Below the pieces are notes generated by a model. That model saw nothing but the letters and a program-made list of their open reading frames with translations, made no database searches and had not been told where the DNA came from. From Pelagibacteraceae bacterium AG-422-N09 (lineage in GTDB: Bacteria > Pseudomonadota > Alphaproteobacteria > Pelagibacterales > AG-422-B15), in assembly GCA_003213515.1 (NCBI GenBank), contig QCMV01000004.1, forward strand, positions 33,673-97,672: a DNA stretch of 64,000 bases, given 5' to 3'. Below are positions 34,985-43,137 of the stretch, one piece after another (positions within the stretch are counted from its first letter, which is position 1; every line of letters begins with the position of its first letter). Made by a program: the position numbers and the translations under genes.

Positions 34985-35028
34985 GGAAGTTACAAATGTA
35001 TTAAAAGAATGTTACAAAATTATTACAC
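34985..35028 (-). promoter_or_regulatory. Pho box: four 11-bp direct repeats upstream of pstS
   Basis: Read on the minus strand, four consecutive 11-bp units occur: GTGTAATAATT, TTGTAACATTC, TTTTAATACAT and TTGTAACTTCC. The TTGTAAC core appears twice at exactly 22-bp spacing with weaker units in register between and before. PhoB binds direct repeats of about 11 bp, so this is a strong candidate operator of two 22-bp boxes. It lies 51 bp before the pstS ATG and downstream of the phoR stop, so phoR itself is not behind it. Confidence 0.85.
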
Positions 35029-35065
35029 TTTTGGATTTATAACTGATTGATTTTATTTAATATTC

Positions 35066-36148
35066 TTATGATATTGGCGCCTCTGGTAACTGGATTGTAA
35101 ATACACTTCCCTTGTTAAGCGTACTTGATATTTCAATATTGCCACGATGCTTGTTTAAAATGTGTTTAACAATAGTTAATCCAAGGCCAGTTCCCTCTAT
35201 CGCTTTTGATCGAGATTTATCAACTCTAAAAAAACGCTCTGTCAGTCTATGAATGTATTTTTCAGGAATGCCATCACTTTGATCTTTTATTTCAACTTCA
35301 ATAATATTTTTTCTAAATAATGAAGTGTTATGGTCTTCGTTATTTTTATTTTTTTGAATACTTACGTTAATTTCAGAGTTTTCGTGACCATACTTAAATG
35401 AATTCTCAAGCAAATTTGAAAAAAGTTGTATTAGTTCATCTTCATTTCCAAGAATATGGTGATCATTTGAGTTTGTATTAATCTCAATCTTCATATTTTT
35501 TGATGTGAGTTTTTTTGCCAGATTTTTTTGCACACGTTCGACACATTTATTTAAATTTATTTTTGAAGTTGGATGAATGTGTTCATTGCTCTCAATTTTG
35601 GAAACAATTAATAAATCATCAATCAATCGATCCATACGATTTGCTTCATCATTGATTATTTCCATAAACTCATCCTTAGACTTTTTATCGTCTTTTGCAG
35701 TTGTACGGATAGTTTCAATAAATCCAATAATTGTAGAGAGAGGCGTCTTAAGTTCATGGCTAACATTAGCCACAAAAGATGTTTTAACTTTTTCTATATT
35801 TCTTTGAATTGATACATTTTTTAATATTATATAAATTAAATTATCTTCCTCTTTGCTCTTGCTGGGATAAATACTAACGTCAAAATTAAGTTCTCCCGAT
35901 TGATCTGAAATATTTTTATTAATTATAAAATCTGTTGTTGATTCAATATTCTTATCAATTGTCCGTTCAAGGCTTTCAAGAATTTTAGGGTCTCTTATAA
36001 GGTTGGTAATGATTTGTGATGTAAAATCGTTTTCAAATATCTCAATAGAATAATCATTTTGAAAGATAATTTTTTTATCCTGGTCAGTGATAATTACAGC
36101 GTCATCTAATTTATTTAGAATATTAAATAAATTCTCGTTTTCGATCAT
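35066..36148 (-). CDS. phoR: Phosphate regulon sensor kinase PhoR, without membrane spans
   Basis: A 360-residue histidine kinase. An N-terminal PAS-like domain (AVIITDQDKKIIFQND, about 17-120) is followed by the HisKA phosphoacceptor motif NVSHELKTPLSTIIGF and the ATPase domain with N box NLLENSFKYG and GTGLGLTIVKHIL. The G1 box reads DQSDGIP, with Ser replacing the usual first Gly. Canonical PhoR begins with membrane helices; none is visible, and the upstream gene ends 14 bp before the start, so there is no room for them. A cytoplasmic PhoR listening to PhoU or PstB is inferred. Placement next to pstS and phoB supports the assignment. Confidence 0.88.
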   Translation of the reverse strand: MIENENLFNILNKLDDAVIITDQDKKIIFQNDYSIEIFENDFTSQIITNLIRDPKILESLERTIDKNIESTTDFIINKNISDQSGELNFDVSIYPSKSKEEDNLIYIILKNVSIQRNIEKVKTSFVANVSHELKTPLSTIIGFIETIRTTAKDDKKSKDEFMEIINDEANRMDRLIDDLLIVSKIESNEHIHPTSKINLNKCVERVQKNLAKKLTSKNMKIEINTNSNDHHILGNEDELIQLFSNLLENSFKYGHENSEINVSIQKNKNNEDHNTSLFRKNIIEVEIKDQSDGIPEKYIHRLTERFFRVDKSRSKAIEGTGLGLTIVKHILNKHRGNIEISSTLNKGSVFTIQLPEAPIS

Positions 36149-36162
36149 ATTTACTTAATCAA

Positions 36163-36879
36163 TTAAAAACTTGTCTGTTTATAACTGTTTAAGTATTTAA
36201 ATGGAAGGTAAATGGCAGTGAATAAGATTACTGTAAACAATGCTAGATATGGAATATGCCATGGTGGAGCTGGGAAGAAATCCAACAGTGTATTGGCTGC
36301 CGGAGTGATCATTAAATACCAATAATTTACATCACTGTAATATTCAACAAGGTACATATTGAGAGAGTATATTGCTGGTAAGAGACATGCAGCAAATAAG
36401 AAAACTCTAAATACTGACCACCAGGTAAGTTTCACATCAGTGCAAATACATACGTAAAAAACAGTTAAAAATAAAAGGCCATGCCCAAAATAATACGTAA
36501 TAAATTCCGGATCCGGATACGAATAGTCAAGATCTGGTGTTACCATTGCTAAAAGATTTCCTGTTAATCCAAAAAAATAAGCAACCTCAAAGAAGAATTT
36601 TACCTTCGTTAAAATATAAATCCCCATCGATAAAGCGGCTAAATGGCAAATATGTATTGGGAACACCTCATATATTGAATGATCGTAATAAATAACTCTA
36701 TAAAATGGTTTTATGAGCTCATGAGCAATTAAAGTGATGCCCAGTATCAACAAAATTGTTTTGGTAATAGATTTTATATTTAATCCTTTGATAACAAGTG
36801 AAAACAGAACGGAGATTAAAAAAATTGAAGCGATCGAAATGAGATGTTGAGATCCAAATAATACGAATTGAGACGCCAT
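36163..36879 (-). CDS. TIGR02206/YwaF family membrane protein
   Basis: A 238-residue protein with six to seven membrane spans. The motif HELIKPFYRV, then LPIHICHLAALS-like (here VFPIHICHLAALS) and YYFGHGLLFL match the YwaF-like TIGR02206 family of unknown function. The gene is 14 bp upstream of phoR and probably cotranscribed, although nothing links it to phosphate. Downstream of the minus-strand terminator at 36933-36970, it must have its own promoter in 36880-36930. Confidence 0.75.
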   Translation of the reverse strand: MASQFVLFGSQHLISIASIFLISVLFSLVIKGLNIKSITKTILLILGITLIAHELIKPFYRVIYYDHSIYEVFPIHICHLAALSMGIYILTKVKFFFEVAYFFGLTGNLLAMVTPDLDYSYPDPEFITYYFGHGLLFLTVFYVCICTDVKLTWWSVFRVFLFAACLLPAIYSLNMYLVEYYSDVNYWYLMITPAANTLLDFFPAPPWHIPYLALFTVILFTAIYLPFKYLNSYKQTSF

Positions 36880-36932
36880 AATTTCTTATAGATTCAATAT
36901 TTATATTCTATTTCATTTAACGATTTTTGTAA

Positions 36933-36970
36933 AAAAAGGCCCAAACAAAGTATTTTGAAAGGGCCTTTTT
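36933..36970 (-). terminator. Intrinsic terminator (T-run on both strands)
   Basis: AAAAAGGCCC (36933-36942) and GGGCCTTTTT (36961-36970) pair over 10 bp around an 18-base loop. On the minus strand the stem is followed by seven T, so it ends the two-gene membrane-protein unit from 38212 and isolates the YwaF-phoR unit. Confidence 0.85.
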
Positions 36971-36988
36971 CTTGATTATTCAGTCTTT

Positions 36989-37408
36989 TTACATAGTAAC
37001 GCCAATTCGCATACCTGATCTATTGTACAAAATATTCATCAGTACAAATACGAGTATAGATGCAATCATTGGTACAGGGTTTGCACCTCCATCAGCTCCC
37101 ATATAAATTATAATTAATCTGATTGAATTTATAAATGAACCAACAAGCATCATTCTAAAAAAAACAGTTGATTGCTCAATTGGTGCAAGAAGTGTCGCTA
37201 CAAAAGCAATTGCAAAGACTATATATATCCATCCTAAATTGGCAGTCATTTGCAAATGATTTGCATCGATATTTCCACTGTCTACACCAAGTCTTTCAAT
37301 AAATGCAGTAGCAGATTCAGCCCCTGTAAACATAAATCCATAAAAAAGGAATAATAATGTTAGAAAACAAATTATTACTCTACTTATCGTGTCTTCGACT
37401 TTAATCAT
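36989..37408 (-). CDS. Uncharacterised four-span membrane protein (139 residues)
   Basis: A small hydrophobic protein with about four membrane segments and a preceding strong ribosome-binding site (AGGAGGAA). The N-terminal part FLFYGFMFTGAESATAFIERLG resembles the FFAYGAVMMFNTDFMMERYP start of the upstream gene, and NLGWIYIVFAIAF resembles NWFGAVSFVAYVG, so the two may be distant paralogues. The pattern is reminiscent of DUF4345-type proteins, but I cannot confirm it. The gene follows its neighbour by 9 bp and is followed by a terminator. Confidence 0.6.
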   Translation of the reverse strand: MIKVEDTISRVIICFLTLLFLFYGFMFTGAESATAFIERLGVDSGNIDANHLQMTANLGWIYIVFAIAFVATLLAPIEQSTVFFRMMLVGSFINSIRLIIIYMGADGGANPVPMIASILVFVLMNILYNRSGMRIGVTM

Positions 37409-37417
37409 ATATTCCTC

Positions 37418-38212
37418 CTAAAAATTAGATTGGTTTCTGAAGTAAATAGTCATAAGAACTATAAAATTCAAAATTATAAAAATTGCTAATAATGGATTTC
37501 CACTTTCAGGATTTGTAACACTTCCAACCATTAATGCCGCAAGAAACATTGTTGCAGCGACGGCACCCATGGAAATTAATACACCACTAAATCCAACTCG
37601 ATACTGGTAAACCAATGAAATTAATATCGCTATATTAATCATAGTTATTCCAAGAACAGCATGCTCTGCTTGAGGGCTGCTTTCAAGGTATGGAGTTTGT
37701 CTTATAAAACCGCCAGGATCAATTACGTAACTGACAATATTTATCACACTTATAAGTATCGCAATGTAGCCCATAATTTGTGATGTTTTGTCTGTAACGC
37801 CAAAAGCACTGCTAGCCTTATCGTATGTAAAAGGCATTCCTGCTTTTACTCTCGATACAACAAGCAAGGCTAAAAGAATTATCCAGACTACAAGACCTGT
37901 AATGTTTTCCTCTCCAGTTTGTGCATTGGACATAATAATCCAAATTACTTGAAGTAAGACAACAGGTATTGCATAAGCAAAGAAGCCTCTATCAAGACCT
38001 TTAAAACCCATATAAAGGATACCTACATATGCAACAAAGCTTACTGCTCCAAACCAGTTAAGAAAGAAAACTGTTGTTTGGTTATTCTCAAATGTTGGGT
38101 ATCGTTCCATCATGAAATCTGTGTTGAACATCATGACGGCGCCATAAGCAAAAAATATAAGTCCTGCTAGAAACATGCAGCCTTGTATTAATTTATCGTC
38201 AGTATTAAACAT
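37418..38212 (-). CDS. Uncharacterised seven-to-eight-span membrane protein (264 residues)
   Basis: I do not recognise the family. The protein is hydrophobic along its length, with about seven or eight spans and short loops; a central loop KAGMPFTYDKASSAFG separates two halves. The first half is similar in pattern to the smaller downstream protein, and the second half begins with a new start-like stretch (QIMGYIAILISVINIVSYV), suggesting an internal duplication. AGGGGAATT precedes the ATG. The gene forms a two-gene unit ending at the terminator at 36933 and is divergent from livH. Confidence 0.6.
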   Translation of the reverse strand: MFNTDDKLIQGCMFLAGLIFFAYGAVMMFNTDFMMERYPTFENNQTTVFFLNWFGAVSFVAYVGILYMGFKGLDRGFFAYAIPVVLLQVIWIIMSNAQTGEENITGLVVWIILLALLVVSRVKAGMPFTYDKASSAFGVTDKTSQIMGYIAILISVINIVSYVIDPGGFIRQTPYLESSPQAEHAVLGITMINIAILISLVYQYRVGFSGVLISMGAVAATMFLAALMVGSVTNPESGNPLLAIFIILNFIVLMTIYFRNQSNF

Positions 38213-38387
38213 TTTAATTCCCCTATTTAATTAAAAATCAATTGAGATTATTAAGCTTAAATGCATATTTGAAAATTAAATTATCAATTATAATCGTCTA
38301 ATTTTTATCACTTAATAATTACAAAATGATGTATATTAAGGTCTTAAATTTGCTTAAACTTAAAGTAATTTATTAGAAATTATATAT

Positions 38388-39269
38388 ATGCAGTTGATTC
38401 AATTAATAATTGATGGAGTAGCTTCTGGATGCATTTATGGGCTTGTAGCATTAGGCTTTGTACTAATCTACAAAGCGACAGAAACCATTAATTTTGCTCA
38501 AGGCGATATTCTAATGCTTGGCGCCTTTGTTGCATACTCACTTATTGGCATTATAGGCGTGGATTACCTCACAGGTTTTGCTCTCACTGTTTTAATAATT
38601 GCCGTTTTTGGATTTTTCCTTGATGCCGTTGTAGTGAGGCAGATTATTGGACAACCTGCATTTGCAACCGTAATGCTAACTATCGGTTTAGGATTTATTT
38701 TTAGAGGATTTGCATCAATTTACTGGGGAACTGACATATTTTCATTCAGTACTCCTTTCTCTGGAAAGATAACTGAGTTTAACGGTCTTATAATTTCATA
38801 CGTCAACCTTTCTATCATTGTTGGAACTGCAGTTTTAATGTCTGCACTTTATTTCTTTTTTACATTTTCAAAAATTGGTGTGGCTATGAGGGCATCTTCA
38901 GAAAACCAATTAGCTGCCTATTATATGGGAATACCAGTTAAATTTATTTTTTCATTAATATGGTCAATATCTGCAGGTGTTGCCGCCGTTGCGGGTGTAC
39001 TTCTTGCACCAATTACTTTGGTTGACACATCAATATCATTGATTGGTTTAAAAGCTTTTGCTGCAGCTGTTCTAGGGGGATTTGGATCAATACCTGGAGC
39101 AATTGTTGGAGGCATTATAATAGGTATTGTCGAACAATTATGTGGAACTTACGAAAATTATTTGTTTGAGGGAGTGAGAGAAATATCTGCTTACCTCGTT
39201 CTTATCCTAACATTAATTATTTATCCAAGAGGTTTGTTCTCAGATAAAGCTGAGGTCAAAAAAGTTTAA
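38388..39269 (+). CDS. livH: Branched-chain/hydrophobic acid ABC transporter permease LivH
   Basis: A 293-residue inner-membrane permease. The start QLIIDGVASGCIYGLVALGFVLIYKATE and the NFAQGDILMLGAF segment are hallmarks of LivH-type HAAT permeases, and the EAA-like region VDTSISLIGLKAFAAAVLGGFGSIPGAIVGG is intact. It is followed by livM (TAATG overlap) and livG (1-bp overlap). The ATPase LivF and the binding proteins are not here but at 49.8-54.8 kb on the other strand. The KATETINFAQGD variant is the type usually encoded with an acyl-CoA ligase. Confidence 0.93.
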   Translation: MQLIQLIIDGVASGCIYGLVALGFVLIYKATETINFAQGDILMLGAFVAYSLIGIIGVDYLTGFALTVLIIAVFGFFLDAVVVRQIIGQPAFATVMLTIGLGFIFRGFASIYWGTDIFSFSTPFSGKITEFNGLIISYVNLSIIVGTAVLMSALYFFFTFSKIGVAMRASSENQLAAYYMGIPVKFIFSLIWSISAGVAAVAGVLLAPITLVDTSISLIGLKAFAAAVLGGFGSIPGAIVGGIIIGIVEQLCGTYENYLFEGVREISAYLVLILTLIIYPRGLFSDKAEVKKV

Positions 39270-40342
39270 TGAGATTTATTTTTAAAACTAAATATTCGCA
39301 AGATATAAATATTGCAAAACATAACGGTGATCGTTTTTGGTATTCACTGCTTATATTAATCATGGTCGCGTTACCGCTTGTATTAGATGATTTTTACTTA
39401 GGTGAAATCTCATATATTTGCATTCTATCCATTGCTGGTATTGGTTTAATGATATTATCTGGATACACAGGTCTTGCATCCTTAGGTCATGCCGCGTTTT
39501 TAGGAGTTGGCGCTTATACTCATGCCTTCTTGCTTACGAATGGAATACCTTTTTATGCATCAATCCCTATCGTAATAATTGTTTCATTTCTAGTAGGTGC
39601 AGCAATTGGAATACCTATCCTACGCCTAACTGGGATGTATTTAGCTATAGCTACATTAGCCTTAGGCTTTATTGCGGAACATGTTTTTATAAAATGGGAG
39701 CACTTTACAGGCGGTAACAGAGGGTTGCCTGTGCCTCAACCTGAATTCTTGGGCATGAGCTTCTATGACAGTGTGTTCTTTTATTATGTCTGCCTTGTTT
39801 TTCTTATTGCCGCGATGTTTGCAGCAATCAATATACTTAGATCTCCAACAGGAAGAGCGTTTGTTGCTATTCGAGACAGTGAAATTGCAGCACAAAGTTT
39901 AGGCGTTAACTTAGGTCTCTATAAAGCTTTATCATTCGCAATTTCTGGTGCTTTTACTGGATTAGCAGGCGCATTACTTGCTCATTACATTGGATACTTG
40001 GCTCCAGATATATTTAATATCTTTTTATCTTTAACGCTTCTTTTGCTTATTGTTGTTGGTGGAATGGGAAGTTTGCATGGAACAGTGTTTGGAGCAATAT
40101 TTGTTGGCTTCTTACCGCAGCTAATTGCTATCTGTCGAGATTATTTGCCAAGCTCTATTGGTTCACAACCTGGTCTTGAGCCAATGTTGTTTGGACTAAT
40201 ACTTGTATTCTTTATTTTATATGAACCACTTGGGATTTATGGAAGATGGATGAAAATAAAGTTATTCTTTGAACTGTTTCCTACCTACAAAAGACAAACA
40301 TTTAAGAAACAAAAAGTATTTACTAAATCGGACCGAGTATAA
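39269..40342 (+). CDS. livM: Branched-chain/hydrophobic acid ABC transporter permease LivM
   Basis: A 357-residue permease that pairs with LivH. The LSGYTGLASLGHAAFLGVGAYTHA segment and the RLTGMYLAIATLALGFIAEH segment are typical, and the EAA region appears as LSLTLLLLIVVGGMGSLHGTVFGA. A hydrophilic tail after residue 325 (KIKLFFELFPTYKRQTFK) is usual in the ligase-associated subfamily. Overlaps on both sides show cotranslation with livH and livG. Confidence 0.93.
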   Translation: MRFIFKTKYSQDINIAKHNGDRFWYSLLILIMVALPLVLDDFYLGEISYICILSIAGIGLMILSGYTGLASLGHAAFLGVGAYTHAFLLTNGIPFYASIPIVIIVSFLVGAAIGIPILRLTGMYLAIATLALGFIAEHVFIKWEHFTGGNRGLPVPQPEFLGMSFYDSVFFYYVCLVFLIAAMFAAINILRSPTGRAFVAIRDSEIAAQSLGVNLGLYKALSFAISGAFTGLAGALLAHYIGYLAPDIFNIFLSLTLLLLIVVGGMGSLHGTVFGAIFVGFLPQLIAICRDYLPSSIGSQPGLEPMLFGLILVFFILYEPLGIYGRWMKIKLFFELFPTYKRQTFKKQKVFTKSDRV

Positions 40343-41100
40343 TGAGTTTGTTTGAAGTAAAAAATATCACTGTAGCATTTGGAGGAGTAAAAGCCCTTAA
40401 TGATGTATCATTCGGAGTTGATAAAGGTGAAATATTTACAATAATTGGTCCTAACGGAGCAGGTAAATCAACTCTCTTCAATGTAATAAGCAGAATTTAT
40501 GAGCCAAGCAAAGGTGAGATATTTTTTGAAAATCAAAATATCTCAAAAACTAAGCCTCATAATATATCAAAGCTTGGAATAGCAAGAACATTTCAAAATT
40601 TAGAATTATTTGAAAATGCAACTGTTCTCCAAAATTTACTTCTTGGACGACACATTTATAAAAAAACAAATATTTTATCTGAGGTATTTTTCACACCCAG
40701 TGCCCGTAAGCAAGAACATGAATACAGACTTAAAGTTGAAGAGGTAATTGACTTCCTAGACCTTCAACATTACCGAGATACTCTTATAAACGGCCTTCCC
40801 TACGGTGTTCGCAAAAATGTTGAACTTGCAAGAGCTCTTTGCACTGATCCAAAATTACTTCTATTAGATGAACCGTCATCGGGATTAACAAATGAGGAAA
40901 CAATTGATCTTGGCTTTTGGATAAAAGATATTCAATCTTTATTAGGAATTACCATAATTATGATTGAACACGACATGAGTTTTGTAAATAAAGTGTCAGA
41001 TCGTATACTTGCGCTTAATTACGGTAAGATACTTGCATCTGGTCTACCTGAGGAAATTAAAAATAACGCAGATGTTAAGCAGGCTTATATGGGGGAGTAA
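40342..41100 (+). CDS. livG: Branched-chain/hydrophobic acid ABC transporter ATPase LivG
   Basis: A 252-residue ATPase with Walker A GPNGAGKST, the LivG-specific insert around FFTPSARKQEHEYR, the signature replaced by LPYGVRKNVELARAL, Walker B LLLLDEPSSGL and the IEHDMSFV switch. The ETIDLGFWIKDIQ segment is typical of LivG proteins encoded with a long-chain acyl-CoA ligase, linking it to the livF-ligase-livK locus on the opposite strand. It ends in NADVKQAYMGE; a similar QAYMGE-stop sequence recurs at 41949-41969. Confidence 0.92.
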   Translation: MSLFEVKNITVAFGGVKALNDVSFGVDKGEIFTIIGPNGAGKSTLFNVISRIYEPSKGEIFFENQNISKTKPHNISKLGIARTFQNLELFENATVLQNLLLGRHIYKKTNILSEVFFTPSARKQEHEYRLKVEEVIDFLDLQHYRDTLINGLPYGVRKNVELARALCTDPKLLLLDEPSSGLTNEETIDLGFWIKDIQSLLGITIIMIEHDMSFVNKVSDRILALNYGKILASGLPEEIKNNADVKQAYMGE

Positions 41101-41190
41101 AATCCTCTAAGCCATTGATAAGAATCAACTTTTAACCCCTACTTTTTGAGTCTTTTTTAAATTCATAAAAAAAATCAATAACTTATATTT

Positions 41191-41208
41191 TTGGTCGGAC
41201 CTGAGTCG
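41191..41208 (+). repeat. 18-bp direct repeat, copy 1
   Basis: TTGGTCGGACCTGAGTCG recurs at 41819-41836 as TTGGTCGGGCCTAAGTCG (16 of 18 identical). The pair flanks the secreted-protein gene at 41288-41764. Copy 1 is followed by GGTCC, able to pair with its own GGACC. The sequence is far more GC-rich than the surroundings. Confidence 0.6.
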
Positions 41209-41287
41209 GGTCCTAAACGTCAAAATCATCTTTTAATTCAATTAATATAAAGTAATTTAAAATAAGTTATGTAATAATCTTAATTTA

Positions 41288-41764
41288 ATGAAAAAAGCTT
41301 TATTAGTAATATTTTTTCTTTCCATTAACAGCTCTCTTGCTCTTAATTGGGAAACGGAAAAAATAACAGATGACTGGGAGGAAGAAACTAGAACACTAAT
41401 CTTTAGTGATCCTATTTCTCCAAATAAGCCTTTGAGTTTTCCTTATAGCGACCCACTTGTATATATGTACTGGGATTGTGATGAAGGTGGTTTCACTATG
41501 AGAAATACCGCAAATAATTTTATGGATGGTGAAACTGAAGATGGCTACAATTTAATAAAGCACGATGTTAAAATTGACGACAAAAAAAAATCAATTACCA
41601 GCTATCAAAGTTGGAATAGTGAATATCTTGTACTCGATTGGATGAATAAGGCTGAACTACACTCAGCAAACAATTTAATTATTCGTCTCAATCACTACTC
41701 AGATGGCTATAGGCAATATGCTTTTGATTTATCAAAATTAGATATTGTTGAAGGTTGCGAATAA
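41288..41764 (+). CDS. Secreted protein of unknown function (158 residues), possibly VasI/TagO-like
   Basis: A signal peptide (MKKALLVIFFLSINSSLAL) precedes a 139-residue mature protein. The pattern W-x-x-E-x-I-T-D-D-W, then IFSDPISPN, PLVYMYWDCDEGGFTM and a late DLSKLDIVEGC resembles the VasI/TagO-like fold (a start with W and 'DPMTD'-like polar pair, a paired edge strand, then a C-terminal strand), but the resemblance is by eye and no type VI secretion genes are present. Two Cys (in WDCDEG and EGCE) could form a disulfide. It is flanked by the 18-bp repeats. Confidence 0.5.
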   Translation: MKKALLVIFFLSINSSLALNWETEKITDDWEEETRTLIFSDPISPNKPLSFPYSDPLVYMYWDCDEGGFTMRNTANNFMDGETEDGYNLIKHDVKIDDKKKSITSYQSWNSEYLVLDWMNKAELHSANNLIIRLNHYSDGYRQYAFDLSKLDIVEGCE

Positions 41765-41818
41765 TTAAAACCAAAAATATCTGGAAAACTAATAAATACT
41801 TGCTCGTACTATGATATG

Positions 41819-41836
41819 TTGGTCGGGCCTAAGTCG
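41819..41836 (+). repeat. 18-bp direct repeat, copy 2
   Basis: TTGGTCGGGCCTAAGTCG, differing from copy 1 at two positions. It opens a stretch to about 41960 that is rich in GTAC and CGTA words and in short inverted repeats (TACGTT...AACGTA around CGACGTCG), unlike the AT-rich surroundings. I see no ORF in that stretch. Confidence 0.6.
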
Positions 41837-41948
41837 TGTACGTACTCTACTGCACTACCCTGTACAAGACTGTACGTCTATGAATGAAAGTATAGATAAT
41901 TTTATTGCTATACCTACGTTCGACGTCGTACAGTAACGTATGACTCAG

Positions 41949-41969
41949 GCGTATATGGGTGAATAGTTA
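41949..41969 (+). pseudogene. Candidate 3' remnant of a livG-like ATPase gene
   Basis: CAGGCGTATATGGGTGAATAG encodes QAYMGE-stop, exactly the C-terminus of the LivG encoded 0.85 kb upstream. The three base differences before the stop codon are all in third codon positions, which suggests shared coding descent rather than chance. Upstream in the same frame a TAA occurs five codons before, and the sequence GACGTCGTACAG could be the disrupted preceding DVVQ, separated by a 15-base insertion. The 5' part of the gene is not recognisable. Confidence 0.4.
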
Positions 41970-42743
41970 AATAATTAAAATAATATAGAACATCCATACT
42001 GGAATAAATAATATCCAATACCCATACATCCACATCATCCCAACTACTCCGCCCCAATCGTTACTTTCAAAAGATACTTTTCGATCATTGATTGAGCTTT
42101 TAAATTCCAACTTAACTTTAGATAAATCCATATTGAATTCTTGAGCTTTGATTTCAGGATTGGTATTTATTCTTTTTGTAATAGATTTTAAATGCAGTAC
42201 TTGCCAGGGTAGATATAAAGCTCCAAAAACTATGTTAATAATAATAAGTGAATGATGAGCATTTGATAGATCTAAGCTAAGCATAACTATGCTTAAAATC
42301 GTATTAATGAAAAATATTACAAACCATCCAAATTCTTCATAAAAATAAAAGCGTTCGTATTTCAAAAGTATTGCACCCCAGCAAAAGAACTGTGAAATAA
42401 TTACCTGAATGACCATTAACCAAGAAATTAAATCAACAAACATATACTGATCAGAATTAATAATCCTGAGTACATAACTAAACATATAGATATATGTCAC
42501 CTCAACGATGGTTACTAAAAATCGTGTCACAAATACTGAAGAAAGAACTGAGTCAATGATTACTGATTTCGAAGCATAATTTACAGGAAACAAACATCTA
42601 AATGCAGAAACTGATATTAAAATTATAGCAGGGACGACAAGGAACAAGTCATTGCTAATGTTTGCTATTGTTAAAGAGGCCCAAAGTAGAAATAAATTAG
42701 AAATGACACCTATTCTAAGTCCTTGTAGGAAATATTTGTACAT
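41967..42743 (-). CDS. Uncharacterised membrane protein (258 residues)
   Basis: I do not recognise the family. There are about six or seven hydrophobic segments and a charged loop at about residues 185-230 (IKAQEFNMDLSKVKLEFK...), then a final membrane hairpin (GGVVGMMWMYGYWILFIPVWMFY). No signal peptide motif is evident. It begins directly after the DoxX-family gene and ends beside the livG-like remnant, with which its 3' end overlaps by 3 bases. It belongs to a minus-strand run of membrane proteins downstream of the PQQ-type dehydrogenase. Confidence 0.6.
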   Translation of the reverse strand: MYKYFLQGLRIGVISNLFLLWASLTIANISNDLFLVVPAIILISVSAFRCLFPVNYASKSVIIDSVLSSVFVTRFLVTIVEVTYIYMFSYVLRIINSDQYMFVDLISWLMVIQVIISQFFCWGAILLKYERFYFYEEFGWFVIFFINTILSIVMLSLDLSNAHHSLIIINIVFGALYLPWQVLHLKSITKRINTNPEIKAQEFNMDLSKVKLEFKSSINDRKVSFESNDWGGVVGMMWMYGYWILFIPVWMFYIILII

Positions 42744-43136
42744 CTAATGTCCTAATTTGTATTTGCCTGGGTGAACAGCTGATAAAATTAATAAGCCCGC
42801 AATTATTCCAGTATTTTTAACAAAATTTTGAAGTTCATGCCTTTGCTCCAAACCTTCGCTCATATTCCAAAAATCATGCATATAATAATTTATTAATATT
42901 GTGAGTAGCGCTAATACAAAGGCAGATAATTTTGAATAATAGCCGACTAAAATTGAAATTGAACATACACTTTGTAAAATTATTGTTATTATTAAAGATA
43001 TTTCTGTATACGGCACTTGATGATCAAACATATAATTAAGAGTAAATTCATAATTGAATAATTTGAATATTGCTCCAAAAACTAAAAAATAAATTCCAAT
43101 TATTATTCTTCCTAAAAGTAAATTAACATTACTCAT
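42744..43136 (-). CDS. DoxX family membrane protein
   Basis: A 130-residue protein with four membrane spans. The start LLLGRIIIGIYFLVFGAIFKL and the middle segment LIITIILQSVCSISILVGYYSKLSAF match DoxX/DoxD-like proteins, a family of small membrane proteins sometimes associated with quinone-linked electron transfer. The context of a PQQ-type sugar dehydrogenase upstream makes a quinone link conceivable, but it is not shown. It abuts the 258-residue membrane gene and overlaps nothing. Confidence 0.75.
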   Translation of the reverse strand: MSNVNLLLGRIIIGIYFLVFGAIFKLFNYEFTLNYMFDHQVPYTEISLIITIILQSVCSISILVGYYSKLSAFVLALLTILINYYMHDFWNMSEGLEQRHELQNFVKNTGIIAGLLILSAVHPGKYKLGH

Positions 43137-43137
43137 A

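Noticed and set aside
39418..39717. Open frame of 99 codons rich in Cys and Trp on the plus strand
   Set aside because: It lies wholly within livM in another frame and has the composition of a shifted membrane-protein reading frame.
41820..41960. Possible CRISPR or tandem array because of repeated GTAC/CGTA words
   Set aside because: The words are not evenly spaced and no repeat-spacer unit is present; no cas gene is in the window.
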